Source of the DNA: Pelotomaculum terephthalicicum JT
GTDB lineage: Bacteria; Bacillota; Desulfotomaculia; Desulfotomaculales; Pelotomaculaceae
Direction of reading: 5' to 3'
Length of the DNA: 64,000 bases
Assembly (NCBI RefSeq): GCF_022410535.1
Contig: NZ_JAKNBL010000007.1
Coordinates: forward strand, 1-64,000
In this document: piece by piece, positions 43,292 to 53,784 of the stretch
Layout: the number at the start of each line of letters is the position of its first letter
Numbering within the stretch: position 1 is the stretch's first letter
Made by a program: the position numbers and the translations under genes
Notes under the pieces: model-generated
What the model was told of the DNA's origin: nothing
The model's input: the letters and a program-made list of their open reading frames with translations, nothing else
Database searches by the model: none

Positions 43292-44269
43292 TCACAATCC
43301 CGCTCCTCCGGCTGCATGAACTGCCGCCGCAACCACCTCTTTTTCAATTGTACTAATCTTTCCCGCGATTTCACAGCCAGCGGCGCGCAAATGACCCCCG
43401 CCACCCAGAAAAGATGCCAGGCGGTTAACGTCCACCGTTTTTTTTGATCGGAAACTAATTTTATATTTGCCGTCCGGCAGCTCATGAAAGAGCAATCCCA
43501 CTTCAACGCCTTTAATTGACCGGGCGTAGTTCACAATTCCTTCCGTATGTTCATCTTTCGCCCCGGTGTCCCGCAGCATGTCACGGGTGATAATCATCCA
43601 GGCTACTCGGCCGCAATCGCTAAATGAGAGGGTTTTCAACGCTGCGCTTAATAAAAGCTGAGAAACCCGCGATTTTTCTTCATAAAGAAGAACGTTTATC
43701 CGGGAAAATGGTACGCCCATTTCAATTAAATGAGCCGCTCGCCTATGTGTATTGGGGGTGGTACTCTCATATTGAAATGAACCGGTATCTGTAACTATCG
43801 CCGTATACAAACAAATTGCCATGTCTAAAGAAATATTAACTTTCATTAACTGCAGCAAGTCAAATATGATTTCTCCGACCGCCGCCGCCTGAGGGTCAAT
43901 ATACCTGTATGTACCGTAAGAATTTGTGCTGGCATGATGATCTATATTAATTACAGTCAAATCACGCCCGGGCAAATCCCGGTAACCGCTACCCAATCTT
44001 TCCGTTACGGGACAATCCAAAGCAATTAGCGTGTCGTAAGCGCCTTCCGGCGGGCTGCCGACCCGGTAATCCTGGATGCCCGGTAAAAACTCATATATCT
44101 CAGGAATAGGATCGGGACCGGCAACGGTTGCTTGTTTGCCAAGCTGTCTCAATATCATCGCTAATGCCAGTACCGATCCGAGGCAGTCACCGTCGGGCAT
44201 GATATGACCGCATATCAACGCATGCTTTACGTTGCTGATGGCCCGGGCAATCACCTCAAGCTTATTCAT
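43292..44269 (-). CDS. nrnA: DHH/DHHA1 oligoribonuclease/pAp phosphatase (NrnA)
   Basis: 325-residue DHH-family phosphoesterase that degrades nanoRNA and pAp. The metal motifs are [11 protein letters not shown] near 22, ALDCP near 84, [13 protein letters not shown] near 108 and [15 protein letters not shown] near 155. The C-terminal DHHA1 domain ends in [12 protein letters not shown] near 290. The start at ATG 44269 has AAAGGTG 9 bases upstream and overlaps the rbfA stop by 8 bases; GTG 44281 is an alternative. Confidence 0.94.
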   Translation of the reverse strand: MNKLEVIARAISNVKHALICGHIMPDGDCLGSVLALAMILRQLGKQATVAGPDPIPEIYEFLPGIQDYRVGSPPEGAYDTLIALDCPVTERLGSGYRDLPGRDLTVINIDHHASTNSYGTYRYIDPQAAAVGEIIFDLLQLMKVNISLDMAICLYTAIVTDTGSFQYESTTPNTHRRAAHLIEMGVPFSRINVLLYEEKSRVSQLLLSAALKTLSFSDCGRVAWMIITRDMLRDTGAKDEHTEGIVNYARSIKGVEVGLLFHELPDGKYKISFRSKKTVDVNRLASFLGGGGHLRAAGCEIAGKISTIEKEVVAAAVHAAGGAGL

Positions 44270-44621
44270 CGGAGGGGCCACCTTTCTCCCGGACTTCTTC
44301 CATAAGCTTAATTAAGCGCGCGCCCTGCCCTATTGATTGATCTAGTTTAAAAGCGATCTCCGGAGTGTAACGGAGCCGGATTCGCTTGCCCAACTCACTT
44401 CTGACAAATCCCTGCGCTTTCGCGAGCGCTTCCATAGAAGCCTTTTGAGCGGCGGGCTCTCCGTAAACGCTGGCAAAAATATCAGCATAACGTAAATCCT
44501 TTGATACTTTTACTGCAGTTATGCTGACGAAACCTATCCGCGGATCTTTTATTTCATCCCTCAGCAAATCAGAAACTTCCTTTTTTATAGCTTCCGCTAA
44601 ACGTTCAGAACGGAAAGACAT
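44262..44621 (-). CDS. rbfA: 30S ribosome-binding factor A
   Basis: 119-residue KH-like assembly factor for 16S rRNA maturation. It opens [32 protein letters not shown], then [16 protein letters not shown] and the kinked-helix [24 protein letters not shown]. Length is normal. The start ATG 44621 has AGGAGGTG 7 bases upstream. Between infB and nrnA, the standard order. Confidence 0.96.
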   Translation of the reverse strand: MSFRSERLAEAIKKEVSDLLRDEIKDPRIGFVSITAVKVSKDLRYADIFASVYGEPAAQKASMEALAKAQGFVRSELGKRIRLRYTPEIAFKLDQSIGQGARLIKLMEEVREKGGPSDE

Positions 44622-44678
44622 TGCCTAACACCTCCTAGTAAGAGGTTAGTGATTATATATAACTTTGACTATCTACAT

Positions 44679-47588
44679 TTAAGCGAGTTCCCTTTTAACA
44701 GCTTCAACGGTAAATGCCTCAACAACGTCTCCCTCTTGCATCTCATTGAATTTTTCAAAAGCAAGGCCGCACTCGTATCCTTGCAATACTTCTTTCACGT
44801 CGTCTTTAAACCGCTTTAGAGAATTTAATTTACCCTCATGAATTACTATGCCGTCGCGCACCAGCCGAACGCCGGCATCCCTTTCTATCTTGCCTTCCAT
44901 AACATAGCAGCCCGCTATAGTACCTATTTTTGAAGCCCTGAATATCTTCCTTATTTCCGCCCTGCCCAGAGCCACTTCTTTATATTCCGGCTCAAGCAAG
45001 CCGCTCATGGCCGCCTTAACGTCTTCTATGGCCTCGTATATAACCCTGTACAGCCGTACGTCAACCTTCTCATTCTCCGCAGCTTTCCTGGCGTTTACAT
45101 CCGGACGCACGTTGAATCCCAATATGATGGCGTTAGATGCCGACGCCAGCATGATATCAGTTTCAGAAATGGCGCCTACTCCGCCATGGATAATGTTAAC
45201 CTTCACCTCTCCGGTATTTAACCGCTCCAGCGCCTGCCGCAAAGCTTCAACCGAACCCTGCACATCCGCTTTGACGATAATGCCCAGTTCTTTAATCTGG
45301 CCTTCCTGGATGCGCTTAAATAAGTCGTCCAAGGACACCCTGGTGGTGGTTTTTAACTCTTCTTCCCTTTTCTTTATCTGTCTGCGTGAAACAATGCTTC
45401 TGGCAAGCTTCTCATCCTGGACAACAATAAACACGTCGCCCGCCATCGGTGTTTCCGAAAAACCCAATACCTCAACCGGCATGGAAGGCCCGGCTTTTTT
45501 TACACGACGCCCTTTATCGTCAATCATGGCGCGTACCCGCCCGATGGCGGAACCGGCAATAATGTTGTCGCCAATCTTCAGAGTACCGTTTTGCACCAGC
45601 ACGGTGGCTACCGGACCGCGACCTTTATCAAGTTCCGCCTCTATCACTGTTCCCCTGGCCGGACGCTCAGGGTTGGCCTTTAATTCTTTCATTTCAGCCA
45701 CCAGCAGGATCATTTCCAGAAGGTCTTTCAACCCTTCACGTTTGACGGCTGAAACATTAACACAGATAGTATCCCCGCCCCACTCCTCGGCTATCAATCC
45801 TTGTTCAGTAAGCTCCTGTTTGACCCGATCAGGGTTGGCTCCGGGTTTATCCATCTTGTTAATGGCCACAATAATCGGCACTTCCGCCTCTTTGGCGTGA
45901 TTTATCGCCTCTATGGTTTGAGGCATTACCCCGTCTTCAGCCGCAACTACCAGGATGGCAATATCGGTGACCTGTGCGCCACGCGCCCGCATAGCCGTAA
46001 AAGCTTCATGTCCCGGCGTGTCTACAAAAGTGATTTTCTTTCCACCATGCTCAACCTGATAGGCACCAATATGTTGAGTAATCCCGCCGGCCTCTGTGGC
46101 AGTCACATTGGTCTGTCTGATGGCGTCTAACAGAGAAGTCTTGCCATGATCGACATGTCCCATCACAGTAACGATACAAGGTCTTGGATTTAACTGTTCA
46201 GCATCCTCTTCCGGTTCCTGCATCAGCAACGCTTCCAGATCAACCGGAAGCTTAACCTCAACCTCATATCCGAATTCCACGGCCAGCAAGCTTGCGGTAT
46301 CGCTGTCAATCTCCTGATTTATTGTTGCCATCACACCAAGCTGCATCAGTTTTTTGATCAGCTCAGCCGGGCTTTTGTGGATCTTTAAAGCCAATTCTTG
46401 TACTGTTATTGATTCACCTATTACTACGGGTTTCTTTTCTACCGGTTGAGCCGGCCCAACCGGGCGACTTTCCTGGGTTTTAACGGCTCCTTTTTTACGC
46501 GGACCTGCAGCAGTCCTTGAACGCAGTTTTTCGTCAGTATTATCCAAGCTCACAGAACGTTTATCATAACGCCCCTTACTATTCAGTCGCCCAATCTGCG
46601 ACTTTGGTTTATCCTGAGTCTTTGGTCTATCAGCGCCTTTATTATCGTACCGCCCCTGCGGCCTCGCCGCCATTGTTGAGTCTGTTTTCGTCCTGGCGCC
46701 TTGGCCGGCGCCGGCCTGAACGGGTCGTTCAAACGGTTTCTGTCTTGCCTCTGGCTGACCGGCCGGTCTGGCACCTCGCTCATTCCATCGCTGTGGTCTA
46801 GCACCCGGGGAACCGGTTGCACCAGCCGGTCTGGGCGCTCCCTGCTGTCTATTGTCGACAGACCGGCCCGGCCCTGTTTTGTGGCGATCATAACGGGGGG
46901 CCGGATTTTTATCTTGAGGAGGCCGGTTTTGCTGTTGTTTACCCTGCATTGGGCGCTCCTGGCGGCCGCCTTCCATTTGCGGCCGTCTGTTTTGCATGCG
47001 ATCTTGTGAAGACTTTTCCGGACGCCCGCCATCGGGTCTACCACCCTGTGGCTGGGTTGGCTGAAACCTGTTTTGTTGAGGACTGTCGAATGCTTGACGA
47101 TCCCTATGCCCTTCAACAGCTTTACCTCTTACACCCTGGTTATTTTTTTGCTGACCCTCAATTCTTCTTTGCAAAGTTTTTTCTCCCGGCACCGGTTTTT
47201 CTTCGAAACGCCTGTCCGGTGGACGGGAAGGAACACGGTCAACTAAGCCAGGACCACGGTAATAGTTAGCCTCCGGGGCCTTGCCGCCTTTTTTTTGCTC
47301 AATCTGCTGCCCTCCCGTTTTCCGGGTCTTTCTAAAATCTGCAGCTAAAGACTCGCTCTTGTTCTCCACCTTTTGCTTCTGAGATACGGCAGGTGCCGGC
47401 TCGAGCACTGTTTTCCCAACCTCTGGAGTTTCTTTTTTGTATAACTTCAGTAAACGTTCAACATCATTATCCTCCAGCGCGCTCATATGAGATTTAACGT
47501 TTACTCCCATACCGCTCAATTTATTAATTATTTCCCTGCTTTCTATGTTAAGTTCTTTTGCTATTTCATGCACCCGTTTTTTCACCAT
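44679..47588 (-). CDS. infB: translation initiation factor IF-2
   Basis: 969-residue GTPase that positions initiator tRNA. Residues 1-55 form the helical IF2_N module ([18 protein letters not shown]). About 60-370 is a low-complexity Arg/Gln/Gly/Pro-rich stretch. A second IF2_N repeat ([21 protein letters not shown]) lies near 393. The G domain follows with [10 protein letters not shown] near 478, DTPGHEAF near 524, NKMDKPG near 578 and SAVKREG near 614, and domains II-IV complete the protein. The start ATG 47588 has GGAGGTGAGC just upstream. The disordered linker is unusually long and repetitive. Confidence 0.97.
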   Translation of the reverse strand: MVKKRVHEIAKELNIESREIINKLSGMGVNVKSHMSALEDNDVERLLKLYKKETPEVGKTVLEPAPAVSQKQKVENKSESLAADFRKTRKTGGQQIEQKKGGKAPEANYYRGPGLVDRVPSRPPDRRFEEKPVPGEKTLQRRIEGQQKNNQGVRGKAVEGHRDRQAFDSPQQNRFQPTQPQGGRPDGGRPEKSSQDRMQNRRPQMEGGRQERPMQGKQQQNRPPQDKNPAPRYDRHKTGPGRSVDNRQQGAPRPAGATGSPGARPQRWNERGARPAGQPEARQKPFERPVQAGAGQGARTKTDSTMAARPQGRYDNKGADRPKTQDKPKSQIGRLNSKGRYDKRSVSLDNTDEKLRSRTAAGPRKKGAVKTQESRPVGPAQPVEKKPVVIGESITVQELALKIHKSPAELIKKLMQLGVMATINQEIDSDTASLLAVEFGYEVEVKLPVDLEALLMQEPEEDAEQLNPRPCIVTVMGHVDHGKTSLLDAIRQTNVTATEAGGITQHIGAYQVEHGGKKITFVDTPGHEAFTAMRARGAQVTDIAILVVAAEDGVMPQTIEAINHAKEAEVPIIVAINKMDKPGANPDRVKQELTEQGLIAEEWGGDTICVNVSAVKREGLKDLLEMILLVAEMKELKANPERPARGTVIEAELDKGRGPVATVLVQNGTLKIGDNIIAGSAIGRVRAMIDDKGRRVKKAGPSMPVEVLGFSETPMAGDVFIVVQDEKLARSIVSRRQIKKREEELKTTTRVSLDDLFKRIQEGQIKELGIIVKADVQGSVEALRQALERLNTGEVKVNIIHGGVGAISETDIMLASASNAIILGFNVRPDVNARKAAENEKVDVRLYRVIYEAIEDVKAAMSGLLEPEYKEVALGRAEIRKIFRASKIGTIAGCYVMEGKIERDAGVRLVRDGIVIHEGKLNSLKRFKDDVKEVLQGYECGLAFEKFNEMQEGDVVEAFTVEAVKRELA

Positions 47589-47735
47589 ATGCTCACCTCC
47601 ATGATATATATCTTGTACGAACTACATCTCCCCTTTCAACTATCAAATGTTTACCGAGACAGGGATACTTTACGGATACTCACCCGTTTCCAACTCCGCA
47701 CAACAATAAATAATGCTAGAATCTTTTATATCCAC

Positions 47736-48014
47736 TTAATGGCCGCTAACTTTCATTAATTCCTTTGCCAGGGCGTCAAAAACTTCGGAGGATATTGGGC
47801 TTTTCAAAGCCTTTTCAAGTTTCTTCCCCTTAACTGCTTTTTTAAAACAATCTTCACCAGGACAGATATAAGCGCCACGTCCGGAGCGTTTTCCAGTAAG
47901 ATCAATCTCAATTGTATCATCAGGTGTACGCACCAGCCGGATCAACTTTCTTTTAGGTTTCATTTCCTGGCAACCGACACACATCCTTTGGGGTATTTTT
48001 TTTACCCTAGGCAC
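47736..48014 (-). CDS. rnpM: YlxR/RnpM family RNA-binding protein
   Basis: 92-residue YlxR-fold protein: PQRMCVGCQEMKPKRKLIRLVRTPDD, then GRGAYICPGEDCFKKAVKGKKLEKAL. In Bacillus subtilis the homologue (RnpM) binds RNase P RNA. Cysteines of CVGC and CPGEDC are conserved in the family. The start is GTG 48014 with GGAGG 8 bases upstream. The L7Ae-like ylxQ gene that usually stands between this gene and infB is missing; the 147-base gap to infB has no ORF. Confidence 0.93.
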   Translation of the reverse strand: MPRVKKIPQRMCVGCQEMKPKRKLIRLVRTPDDTIEIDLTGKRSGRGAYICPGEDCFKKAVKGKKLEKALKSPISSEVFDALAKELMKVSGH

Positions 48015-48035
48015 CGCCCCTACCTCCTATTTATA

Positions 48036-49118
48036 CTATTCATCCGGACTTTTGTAAACTTCACCGCATTCCTCAGAATATATTTCCTGCATTTGTGACT
48101 CACTCTTAATATCTATCTTCCAGCTGGTCAGTTTTGCCGCCAGACGCGCATTCTGTCCTTCTTTGCCGATTGCCAAGGATAGTTGGTAATCCGGTACAAT
48201 TACCCTGGCTATTTTTTCCTCATCCCATACTTCAACAGCCATCACTTTTGCCGGACTTAGGGAACTGGCAACAAACTTTGACGGGTCCGGGTTCCATTTA
48301 ATAATATCAACCTTCTCACCATTCAGTTCATTGACAATGTTCTGAACTCTCATCCCCTTTGGACCGACACAAGCCCCCACCGGGTCGACATTCTCATCTT
48401 TTGAATATACAGCTATCTTCGAGCGGGCACCCGCTTCACGCGCAATCGCTTTAAGCTCCACAATACCTTCCTGCAATTCAGGAACCTCCAATTCGAAAAG
48501 GCGCTTCAATAAACCGGGATGGGTACGTGAAACCATGATTTGAGGCCCTTTGGTTGTTTTTCTCACCTCGACGATATACACCTTGATTCTTTCACCGTGC
48601 CGGTAATCTTCACCCGGCATCTGCTCTGAAGGCATTAAGATAGCTTCCGTTTTACCCAGCTCAATCAATACATTTTTTTGTTCAAACCGCTGCACTGTGC
48701 CTGTGACTATTTCTCCCTCGCGATTTACGAACTCCTCAAAAACAATATTTCTTTCCGCCTCGCGAATTCGTTGCACTACCACCTGCTTCGCTGTTTGTGC
48801 GGCTATGCGGCCAAAATTTCTCGGGGTAACTTCAGCCTCAACAATATCGCCCACCTGATAATTGGGGTTTATTCTTTGCGCTTCCTCCAAATCAATCTCC
48901 AGACGCGGGTCTTCCACCGACTCTGTTACCGAGCGCTGGGTATAAACTTTAAAATCTCCGGTCTCGCGCTCAATATGGATCCGGGCATTTTGCAGAGAGC
49001 CAAAATTCCGTTTATAGGCAGATTGCAAAGCCGCTTCAATAGCTTCCAGCAAAACATCTACCGCGATGCCCTTCTCCTTCTCCAAATCTCTTAAGGCCTC
49101 TAAAAATTCTATATTCAT
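48036..49118 (-). CDS. nusA: transcription termination/antitermination protein NusA
   Basis: 360-residue NusA of the short Firmicute type. An N-terminal polymerase-binding domain opens [25 protein letters not shown]. An S1 domain ([32 protein letters not shown]) lies near 135-195, and KH1 and KH2 ([21 protein letters not shown] near 248; [23 protein letters not shown] near 320). No acidic C-terminal repeats. The start ATG 49118 has GGGGGGAAG about 5 bases upstream. Between rimP and rnpM as expected. Confidence 0.96.
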   Translation of the reverse strand: MNIEFLEALRDLEKEKGIAVDVLLEAIEAALQSAYKRNFGSLQNARIHIERETGDFKVYTQRSVTESVEDPRLEIDLEEAQRINPNYQVGDIVEAEVTPRNFGRIAAQTAKQVVVQRIREAERNIVFEEFVNREGEIVTGTVQRFEQKNVLIELGKTEAILMPSEQMPGEDYRHGERIKVYIVEVRKTTKGPQIMVSRTHPGLLKRLFELEVPELQEGIVELKAIAREAGARSKIAVYSKDENVDPVGACVGPKGMRVQNIVNELNGEKVDIIKWNPDPSKFVASSLSPAKVMAVEVWDEEKIARVIVPDYQLSLAIGKEGQNARLAAKLTSWKIDIKSESQMQEIYSEECGEVYKSPDE

Positions 49119-49139
49119 CCTACTTCCCCCCCCTCAAGC

Positions 49140-49601
49140 TCAAAGTACCCCTGCCAGCCGCGCCGATGCAATCTGTTCCAAGGGAATAAATAATTCCGCG
49201 CCATCCATATCAATCACCACGTCGCCCATGCGTGTGCCCGCAAGACGGCCGCTAAACTTCTTCCGGCCGTTAATAGGTGCAAAAGTGGCAATAACAATAT
49301 TTCTCCCCCTAAACCGGGTATAATCTTCAACCTTTTTTATAAGTCTATCAATACCGGGTGAAGACACCTCCAATGTATAAGAATGCGAAATTGGCACCTT
49401 TTCATCAAGCAACCTGTCGATTCTCTCGGAAACAAAACGGCAATCCTCGTGGCTGATTCCCTCAGGTTTATCAATAAAAATTCGCAGATACCAACGGCCG
49501 CCTTCTTTTAAGAACTCAACATCCACCAGTTCCAGATCAGCCTCCTGAACGATTGGTAAAGCTATCTGTTCGACCAGTTTCACAACTTGAAGACTCGCCA
49601 C
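49140..49601 (-). CDS. rimP: ribosome maturation factor RimP
   Basis: 153-residue factor for 30S assembly: LELVDVEFLKEGGRWYLRIFIDKPEGISHEDC, then LEVSSPGIDRLIKKVEDYTRFRGR near 80-103, and an Sm-like C-terminal barrel. The start is GTG 49601 with AGGAGGG 6 bases upstream. First gene of the nusA-infB operon, just downstream of the terminator at 49662-49686. Confidence 0.95.
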   Translation of the reverse strand: MASLQVVKLVEQIALPIVQEADLELVDVEFLKEGGRWYLRIFIDKPEGISHEDCRFVSERIDRLLDEKVPISHSYTLEVSSPGIDRLIKKVEDYTRFRGRNIVIATFAPINGRKKFSGRLAGTRMGDVVIDMDGAELFIPLEQIASARLAGVL

Positions 49602-49661
49602 CAGAAACCCTCCTAATTATCCACTGTTTGCGAATATAACCTTTGACTGCGTGATAAGACG

Positions 49662-49686
49662 AAAGAGTGGGAATTACCCACTCTTT
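49662..49686 (-). terminator. terminator after the glycosyltransferase gene
   Basis: AAAGAGTGGG (49662-49671), loop AATTA, CCCACTCTTT (49677-49686): a perfect 10-bp stem 80 bases after the gene's stop. On the minus strand the stem runs into TTTCGTCTTATC. It separates the proS and rimP-nusA transcription units. Confidence 0.75.
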
Positions 49687-49765
49687 GAAAAGACCAAAAA
49701 ATAATACGTTGCTGACGCACTGTTACCGGTACTACTATATCATAAAAGACATTTGTTGACAAGGG

Positions 49766-50911
49766 CTATCTTTTTAGGCTGTTTGCAACAGCCTCCTCCA
49801 TAATACTAACGGCGTCACTCGCCGCCCTAGGTTTACCTAGGGTGATGGCGGACCGGGTCATTATTTCCAGGCGGCCGGCATCTTGCAAGTACGATTTAAC
49901 CTGTCCGGCCAGATTCCTTTCGTCAACCCTCAACCCTGCCCCCGCCCCCGCCAGGAATTGCGCGTTTCTTTCTTCCTGACCCGGCAGCGGATCAATAATA
50001 AATACAGGCAGGCCCATCGCCATTGCCTCCGCGCAAGACAAACCGCCCGGCTTGCCGATCAGCAAGTCCGCCGCCGCCATTAACTCATGGATGTTGTTGA
50101 CGTAGCCGTAAATCTTTACTGCACAGGACATGTCAGGCGCGAGCTTTACCAGCCTTTCCTTAAGTAGGTCATTAGTACCGGCAACAACCATCAGCTGGCA
50201 ATCATCAAAAGACTCTCCCAACGTTTTCATGGCAGACTCCAGGTTTCCCATGCCCAGTCCGCCGCCCGCAACTAATATCGACGGGAGTTCAGGATTCAAC
50301 CCGAGCTTTTCCCGTAATTCCTTCTTATTATATTTCCTTTCGAAAGCCGGATCTATCGGTATCCCGGTAGCCCGCACATTTTCCGGCTTAATCCCGAACG
50401 CCGCACATTCAGGCTGTAATTGCTCGTCGCCGATCAGGTAATAATCCACTCCCGGGAATATCCAAAAAGAATGTATGGTAAAATCCGTGATAGCCGCCAA
50501 AACAGGTCCCGTAAACATACCTTTCTTTTTCATGTGAGACATAATCCCCACTGGGAAAGGATGCGTGCAAACTATTACTTCCGGTTGAAAATCCTTGATA
50601 TACTTCACCAGCTTGGGCGCAACCAGCAGGTTTAAGATACGGTTGAATTCGAGCTTACCGCGTCCTGATAAAGGCTGCCCTTTCTCCGCCTGTCGGTACA
50701 AGTAACCGTATACAACCGGACTCATTTTCAGAATTTCCATATACGTGCCTAAGACTACTTTTTCCAGAAAAGGACTGGCATAGCGGAAAGTGTCCAGAAT
50801 GGATACTTCTGTTTCCGGATAAAGGTTACCGGCTGCTTTTTTAATAGCTTCAGCCGCCCGCATATGCCCGTTACCAACGGTAACTGATAAAACAAGTATT
50901 TTTTTTAACAT
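49766..50911 (-). CDS. MGDG-synthase-type glycosyltransferase (GT28, UgtP/MurG-like)
   Basis: 381-residue glycosyltransferase with the MGDG synthase N-terminal domain: ILVLSVTVGNGHMRAAEAIKKA (4-25), then THPFPVGIMSHMK near 116 and a GT-B nucleotide-sugar domain with VAGGGLGMGNLE near 215, and GKPGGLSCAEAMAMGLPVFIIDPLPGQEERNAQFL near 287-321. Relatives transfer glucose or galactose to diacylglycerol; the acceptor here is not known. The start ATG 50911 follows the proS stop by two bases and has no good ribosome site of its own, so it is probably coupled. Confidence 0.88.
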   Translation of the reverse strand: MLKKILVLSVTVGNGHMRAAEAIKKAAGNLYPETEVSILDTFRYASPFLEKVVLGTYMEILKMSPVVYGYLYRQAEKGQPLSGRGKLEFNRILNLLVAPKLVKYIKDFQPEVIVCTHPFPVGIMSHMKKKGMFTGPVLAAITDFTIHSFWIFPGVDYYLIGDEQLQPECAAFGIKPENVRATGIPIDPAFERKYNKKELREKLGLNPELPSILVAGGGLGMGNLESAMKTLGESFDDCQLMVVAGTNDLLKERLVKLAPDMSCAVKIYGYVNNIHELMAAADLLIGKPGGLSCAEAMAMGLPVFIIDPLPGQEERNAQFLAGAGAGLRVDERNLAGQVKSYLQDAGRLEIMTRSAITLGKPRAASDAVSIMEEAVANSLKR

Positions 50912-50913
50912 AA

Positions 50914-52626
50914 TTACAATTGTCCCAAAAGCTTTATCACAGAACTTTCCACCTTATTAACAGGAATCATCACCACTTCACCGGTTTTACGCACCCGGAC
51001 CTCGACTTGCTCATTCGCCACAGCCTTCGCCCCGACGGTAATCCGCAAAGGGTAGCCAATCAGGTCAGCGTCCTTGAATTTGACCCCGGCGCGTTCAGGC
51101 CGGTCATCAATCACTGTTTCAATCCCCGCCTTAACAAGCCGGTCGTAGGTTTCTTCCGCCATGGCCGTCTGTTTTTCATCCTTGACGCTCACCGGTACGA
51201 CTACAGCGTGAAACGGCGCTATGGCAACCGGCCAGATAATCCCGTCTTGATCATGGTTTTGCTCAATGGCGGCAGCCATCGTCCGGGTAACGCCAATACC
51301 GTAGCAACCCATTATAATCGCCTTTTTTAGGCCGCTCTCATCAAGGTAAGTGGCTCCCAATACCTTGCTATACTTATCCCCCAGCTTAAAAATCTGGCCT
51401 ACTTCAATCCCCTTTGCCTCTTTCAGCGTCGAACCGCACCGGGGGCAAGGTTCACCGGCCTGCACCATCCTGATATCACTGACGATATCAACGTTAAAAT
51501 CACGAACCGGGTTAACATTAATCAAATGAGCGTCATCCTTATTTGCCCCGGTAACAGCGTTGGTCAATGCGGAGATTTCCAAATCCGCGATTATTCTTAC
51601 GCTTTTCAGATTTACCGGCCCGGCAAATCCAACCCGCGCGCCGGTTATGTTCTGTACCGTGGCTGCCCCGGCCAGCTTCAAATGCAAGCAATGCAAAGCG
51701 TTTGACAGCTTAATCTCATTGACGTCACGGTCACCTCTGACCAACACCGCGACAACTTCTTTTTCCGTTTCATATAGAAGTGTTTTTATGATCTTTTGCG
51801 GCGGCACATGTAAAAAATCAGCGACCTCTTCCACTGTATGGGCGCCGGGAGTCGGCACCTCGGCAAGCTGTTTCAAGTCCTCGCAGGGTTTGGCTGTGAC
51901 ATTGGGCTGCGCGGCCTTTTCCACATTGGCGGCATACCCGCATGCTTCCTTTTCACAAAATAGGATGGTAGCTTCCCCGGAATCGGCCAGTACCATAAAC
52001 TCATGGGTATCACTGCCTCCAATTGCTCCGGAATCAGCTTCTACTGGTCTAAAGCGCAATCCGCACCGCCGGAATACCTGGGTATAGGCGTCGTGCATTT
52101 TTTGATAACTCACCTGCAAACCATGCTCATCCCGGTCGAATGAATAAAGATCTTTCATGATAAACTCCCGGCCGCGCAGCAAACCAAAACGCGGCCGCCG
52201 CTCATCCCGGTATTTATTTTGAATCTGGTATAGTAAAAGTGGCAGTTGCTTGTAAGAGCTTACCTCACCCCGCACCAGCGCGGTAATTATTTCTTCATGT
52301 GTGGGACCAAGGGCAAAATCCCGGTCATGCCGGTCCTTTAAACGGAAAAGTTCCGGTCCGTACACGTCCCAGCGGCCTGACTCCTGCCACAGCTCTGCGG
52401 ATTGGATAATCGGCATCTGCAACTCCTGCCCGCCCTGGCGGTCCATTTCCTCCCGGATGATCTGATTAATCTTTTTTAACACACGCAGGGCCAGCGGCAG
52501 GTATGTGTATACCCCTGCCGCTTCCCGGCGGATAAAACCGGCCCGCAGTAACAGCTGGTGGCTGACTACTTCCGCTTCCGCAGGCACTTCTCTTAATGTA
52601 GGTGCAAATAACTCTGTCGTTCGCAT
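50914..52626 (-). CDS. proS: prolyl-tRNA synthetase
   Basis: 570-residue class II synthetase of the bacterial type with the INS editing domain inserted between motifs 2 and 3 (about 230-400). Motif 1 is around residue 50-80, motif 2 around [25 protein letters not shown] near 138, and motif 3 around [17 protein letters not shown] near 440. The start at ATG 52626 has GGAGGAG 6 bases upstream; the frame to 52686 runs into a repeat element and is not coding. Confidence 0.96.
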   Translation of the reverse strand: MRTTELFAPTLREVPAEAEVVSHQLLLRAGFIRREAAGVYTYLPLALRVLKKINQIIREEMDRQGGQELQMPIIQSAELWQESGRWDVYGPELFRLKDRHDRDFALGPTHEEIITALVRGEVSSYKQLPLLLYQIQNKYRDERRPRFGLLRGREFIMKDLYSFDRDEHGLQVSYQKMHDAYTQVFRRCGLRFRPVEADSGAIGGSDTHEFMVLADSGEATILFCEKEACGYAANVEKAAQPNVTAKPCEDLKQLAEVPTPGAHTVEEVADFLHVPPQKIIKTLLYETEKEVVAVLVRGDRDVNEIKLSNALHCLHLKLAGAATVQNITGARVGFAGPVNLKSVRIIADLEISALTNAVTGANKDDAHLINVNPVRDFNVDIVSDIRMVQAGEPCPRCGSTLKEAKGIEVGQIFKLGDKYSKVLGATYLDESGLKKAIIMGCYGIGVTRTMAAAIEQNHDQDGIIWPVAIAPFHAVVVPVSVKDEKQTAMAEETYDRLVKAGIETVIDDRPERAGVKFKDADLIGYPLRITVGAKAVANEQVEVRVRKTGEVVMIPVNKVESSVIKLLGQL

Positions 52627-52655
52627 AAAACTCCTCCAGACAGTATTTTCTTTCA

Positions 52656-52729
52656 AGGAGTCAGAATTCAGAATATTTAAAGACAATAAACCATTCTCTC
52701 ATTCTGACTCCTGATTCCTGACTCCTGAA
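52656..52729. repeat. dispersed palindromic repeat, copy 4
   Basis: Left arm AAGGAGTCAGAATTCAGAAT, core AAAGACAATAAACCATTCTC, right arm ATTCTGACTCCTGATTCCTG. It lies in the 105-base gap between ispG and proS. Confidence 0.85.
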
Positions 52730-52731
52730 TA

Positions 52732-53784
52732 TTACAGCAATTCTACCTCTTTCAACAATTCTTCGACAAGCTTTGCTTCTACTACTTTCCGGATAACTTT
52801 CCCTTTACGGAAAATAATTCCCACTCCTTTACCGCCGGCAATGCCGATATCAGCCTCCCTGGCCTCGCCCGGGCCGTTAACCATGCATCCCATTACCGCC
52901 ACTTTTAGCGGCTTGTCCAAGCCTTGAAGTTTTTCCTCCACTTCCTCCGCGATCTTTACCAGTTCGATCTGGGTACGTCCGCATGTGGGACAGGAGATAA
53001 GCTCCACACCCCGCTTGCGGATCCCCAGCGACTTTAAGATGTCAAGACCGGCCCTCACTTCGTGGCGGGGATCCCCGGTCAAAGATACTCTAATAGTATC
53101 GCCGATGCCTTCATTCAATAATATGCCGATGCCCACAGCGGACTTTATGGTCCCGTAACGGATGGTACCGGCCTCAGTAACCCCGATGTGAAAAGGATAG
53201 TCCGTCAAACCCGCCAGCAGGCGGTATGACTCCAGCATCAAAGGGATGTCAGAAGCTTTCAAAGATACTTTAATACTGGTATAATTTAATTCTTCAAGCA
53301 TTTTTATGTGGCGCACGGCGCTTTCAACCATCGCCGCCGCGGTTACTCCGCCATCCCGCGCAAGCAGTTCTTTTTCCAGCGAGCCGGCGTTTACTCCAAT
53401 GCGGATAGGCACATTCCTCTCCCTAGCCGCCGCCACCACTTCCTTAACTTTCTCACGCCCGCCGATATTACCCGGGTTTATTCTGAGTCCGTCGACACCC
53501 GCTCCGATCGCCGCAAGAGCCAGCCGGTAATCAAAGTGAATATCAGCGATCAGCGGTATATTAATCTCTTTTAGAATAAGAGGCAATGCCTCCGCCGCTT
53601 CCCGGTCAGGCACAGCGACCCGGATTATCTGGCAACCTCCGGCCGCCAGTTCATTGATCTGAGAAATGGTGGCGGGAATATCCCTGGTGTCGGTGTTCGT
53701 CATGGACTGCACACTTACCGGCGCCCCGCCGCCCACCTGTACCTTGCCGACAAAAACAGGTTTTGTAAGTCTTCTTTTCATCAT
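52732..53784 (-). CDS. ispG: 4-hydroxy-3-methylbut-2-enyl-diphosphate synthase
   Basis: 350-residue [4Fe-4S] enzyme of the MEP isoprenoid pathway. A TIM barrel opens with VQSMTNTDTRD near 25, and has ADIHFDYRLAL near 81, RINPGNIG near 101 and TEAGT near 206. The cluster ligands are the two Cys of CPTC near 266 and Cys of GCMVNGPGE near 301, with the conserved Glu. The start ATG 53784 overlaps the rseP stop by one base (TAATG). Confidence 0.96.
   Translation of the reverse strand: MMKRRLTKPVFVGKVQVGGGAPVSVQSMTNTDTRDIPATISQINELAAGGCQIIRVAVPDREAAEALPLILKEINIPLIADIHFDYRLALAAIGAGVDGLRINPGNIGGREKVKEVVAAARERNVPIRIGVNAGSLEKELLARDGGVTAAAMVESAVRHIKMLEELNYTSIKVSLKASDIPLMLESYRLLAGLTDYPFHIGVTEAGTIRYGTIKSAVGIGILLNEGIGDTIRVSLTGDPRHEVRAGLDILKSLGIRKRGVELISCPTCGRTQIELVKIAEEVEEKLQGLDKPLKVAVMGCMVNGPGEAREADIGIAGGKGVGIIFRKGKVIRKVVEAKLVEELLKEVELL

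Noticed and set aside
43290-43506. 72-residue N-terminal extension of truB
   Set aside because: It reads through nrnA in another frame; TruB homologues start at MNGIINVLKPPGMTS.
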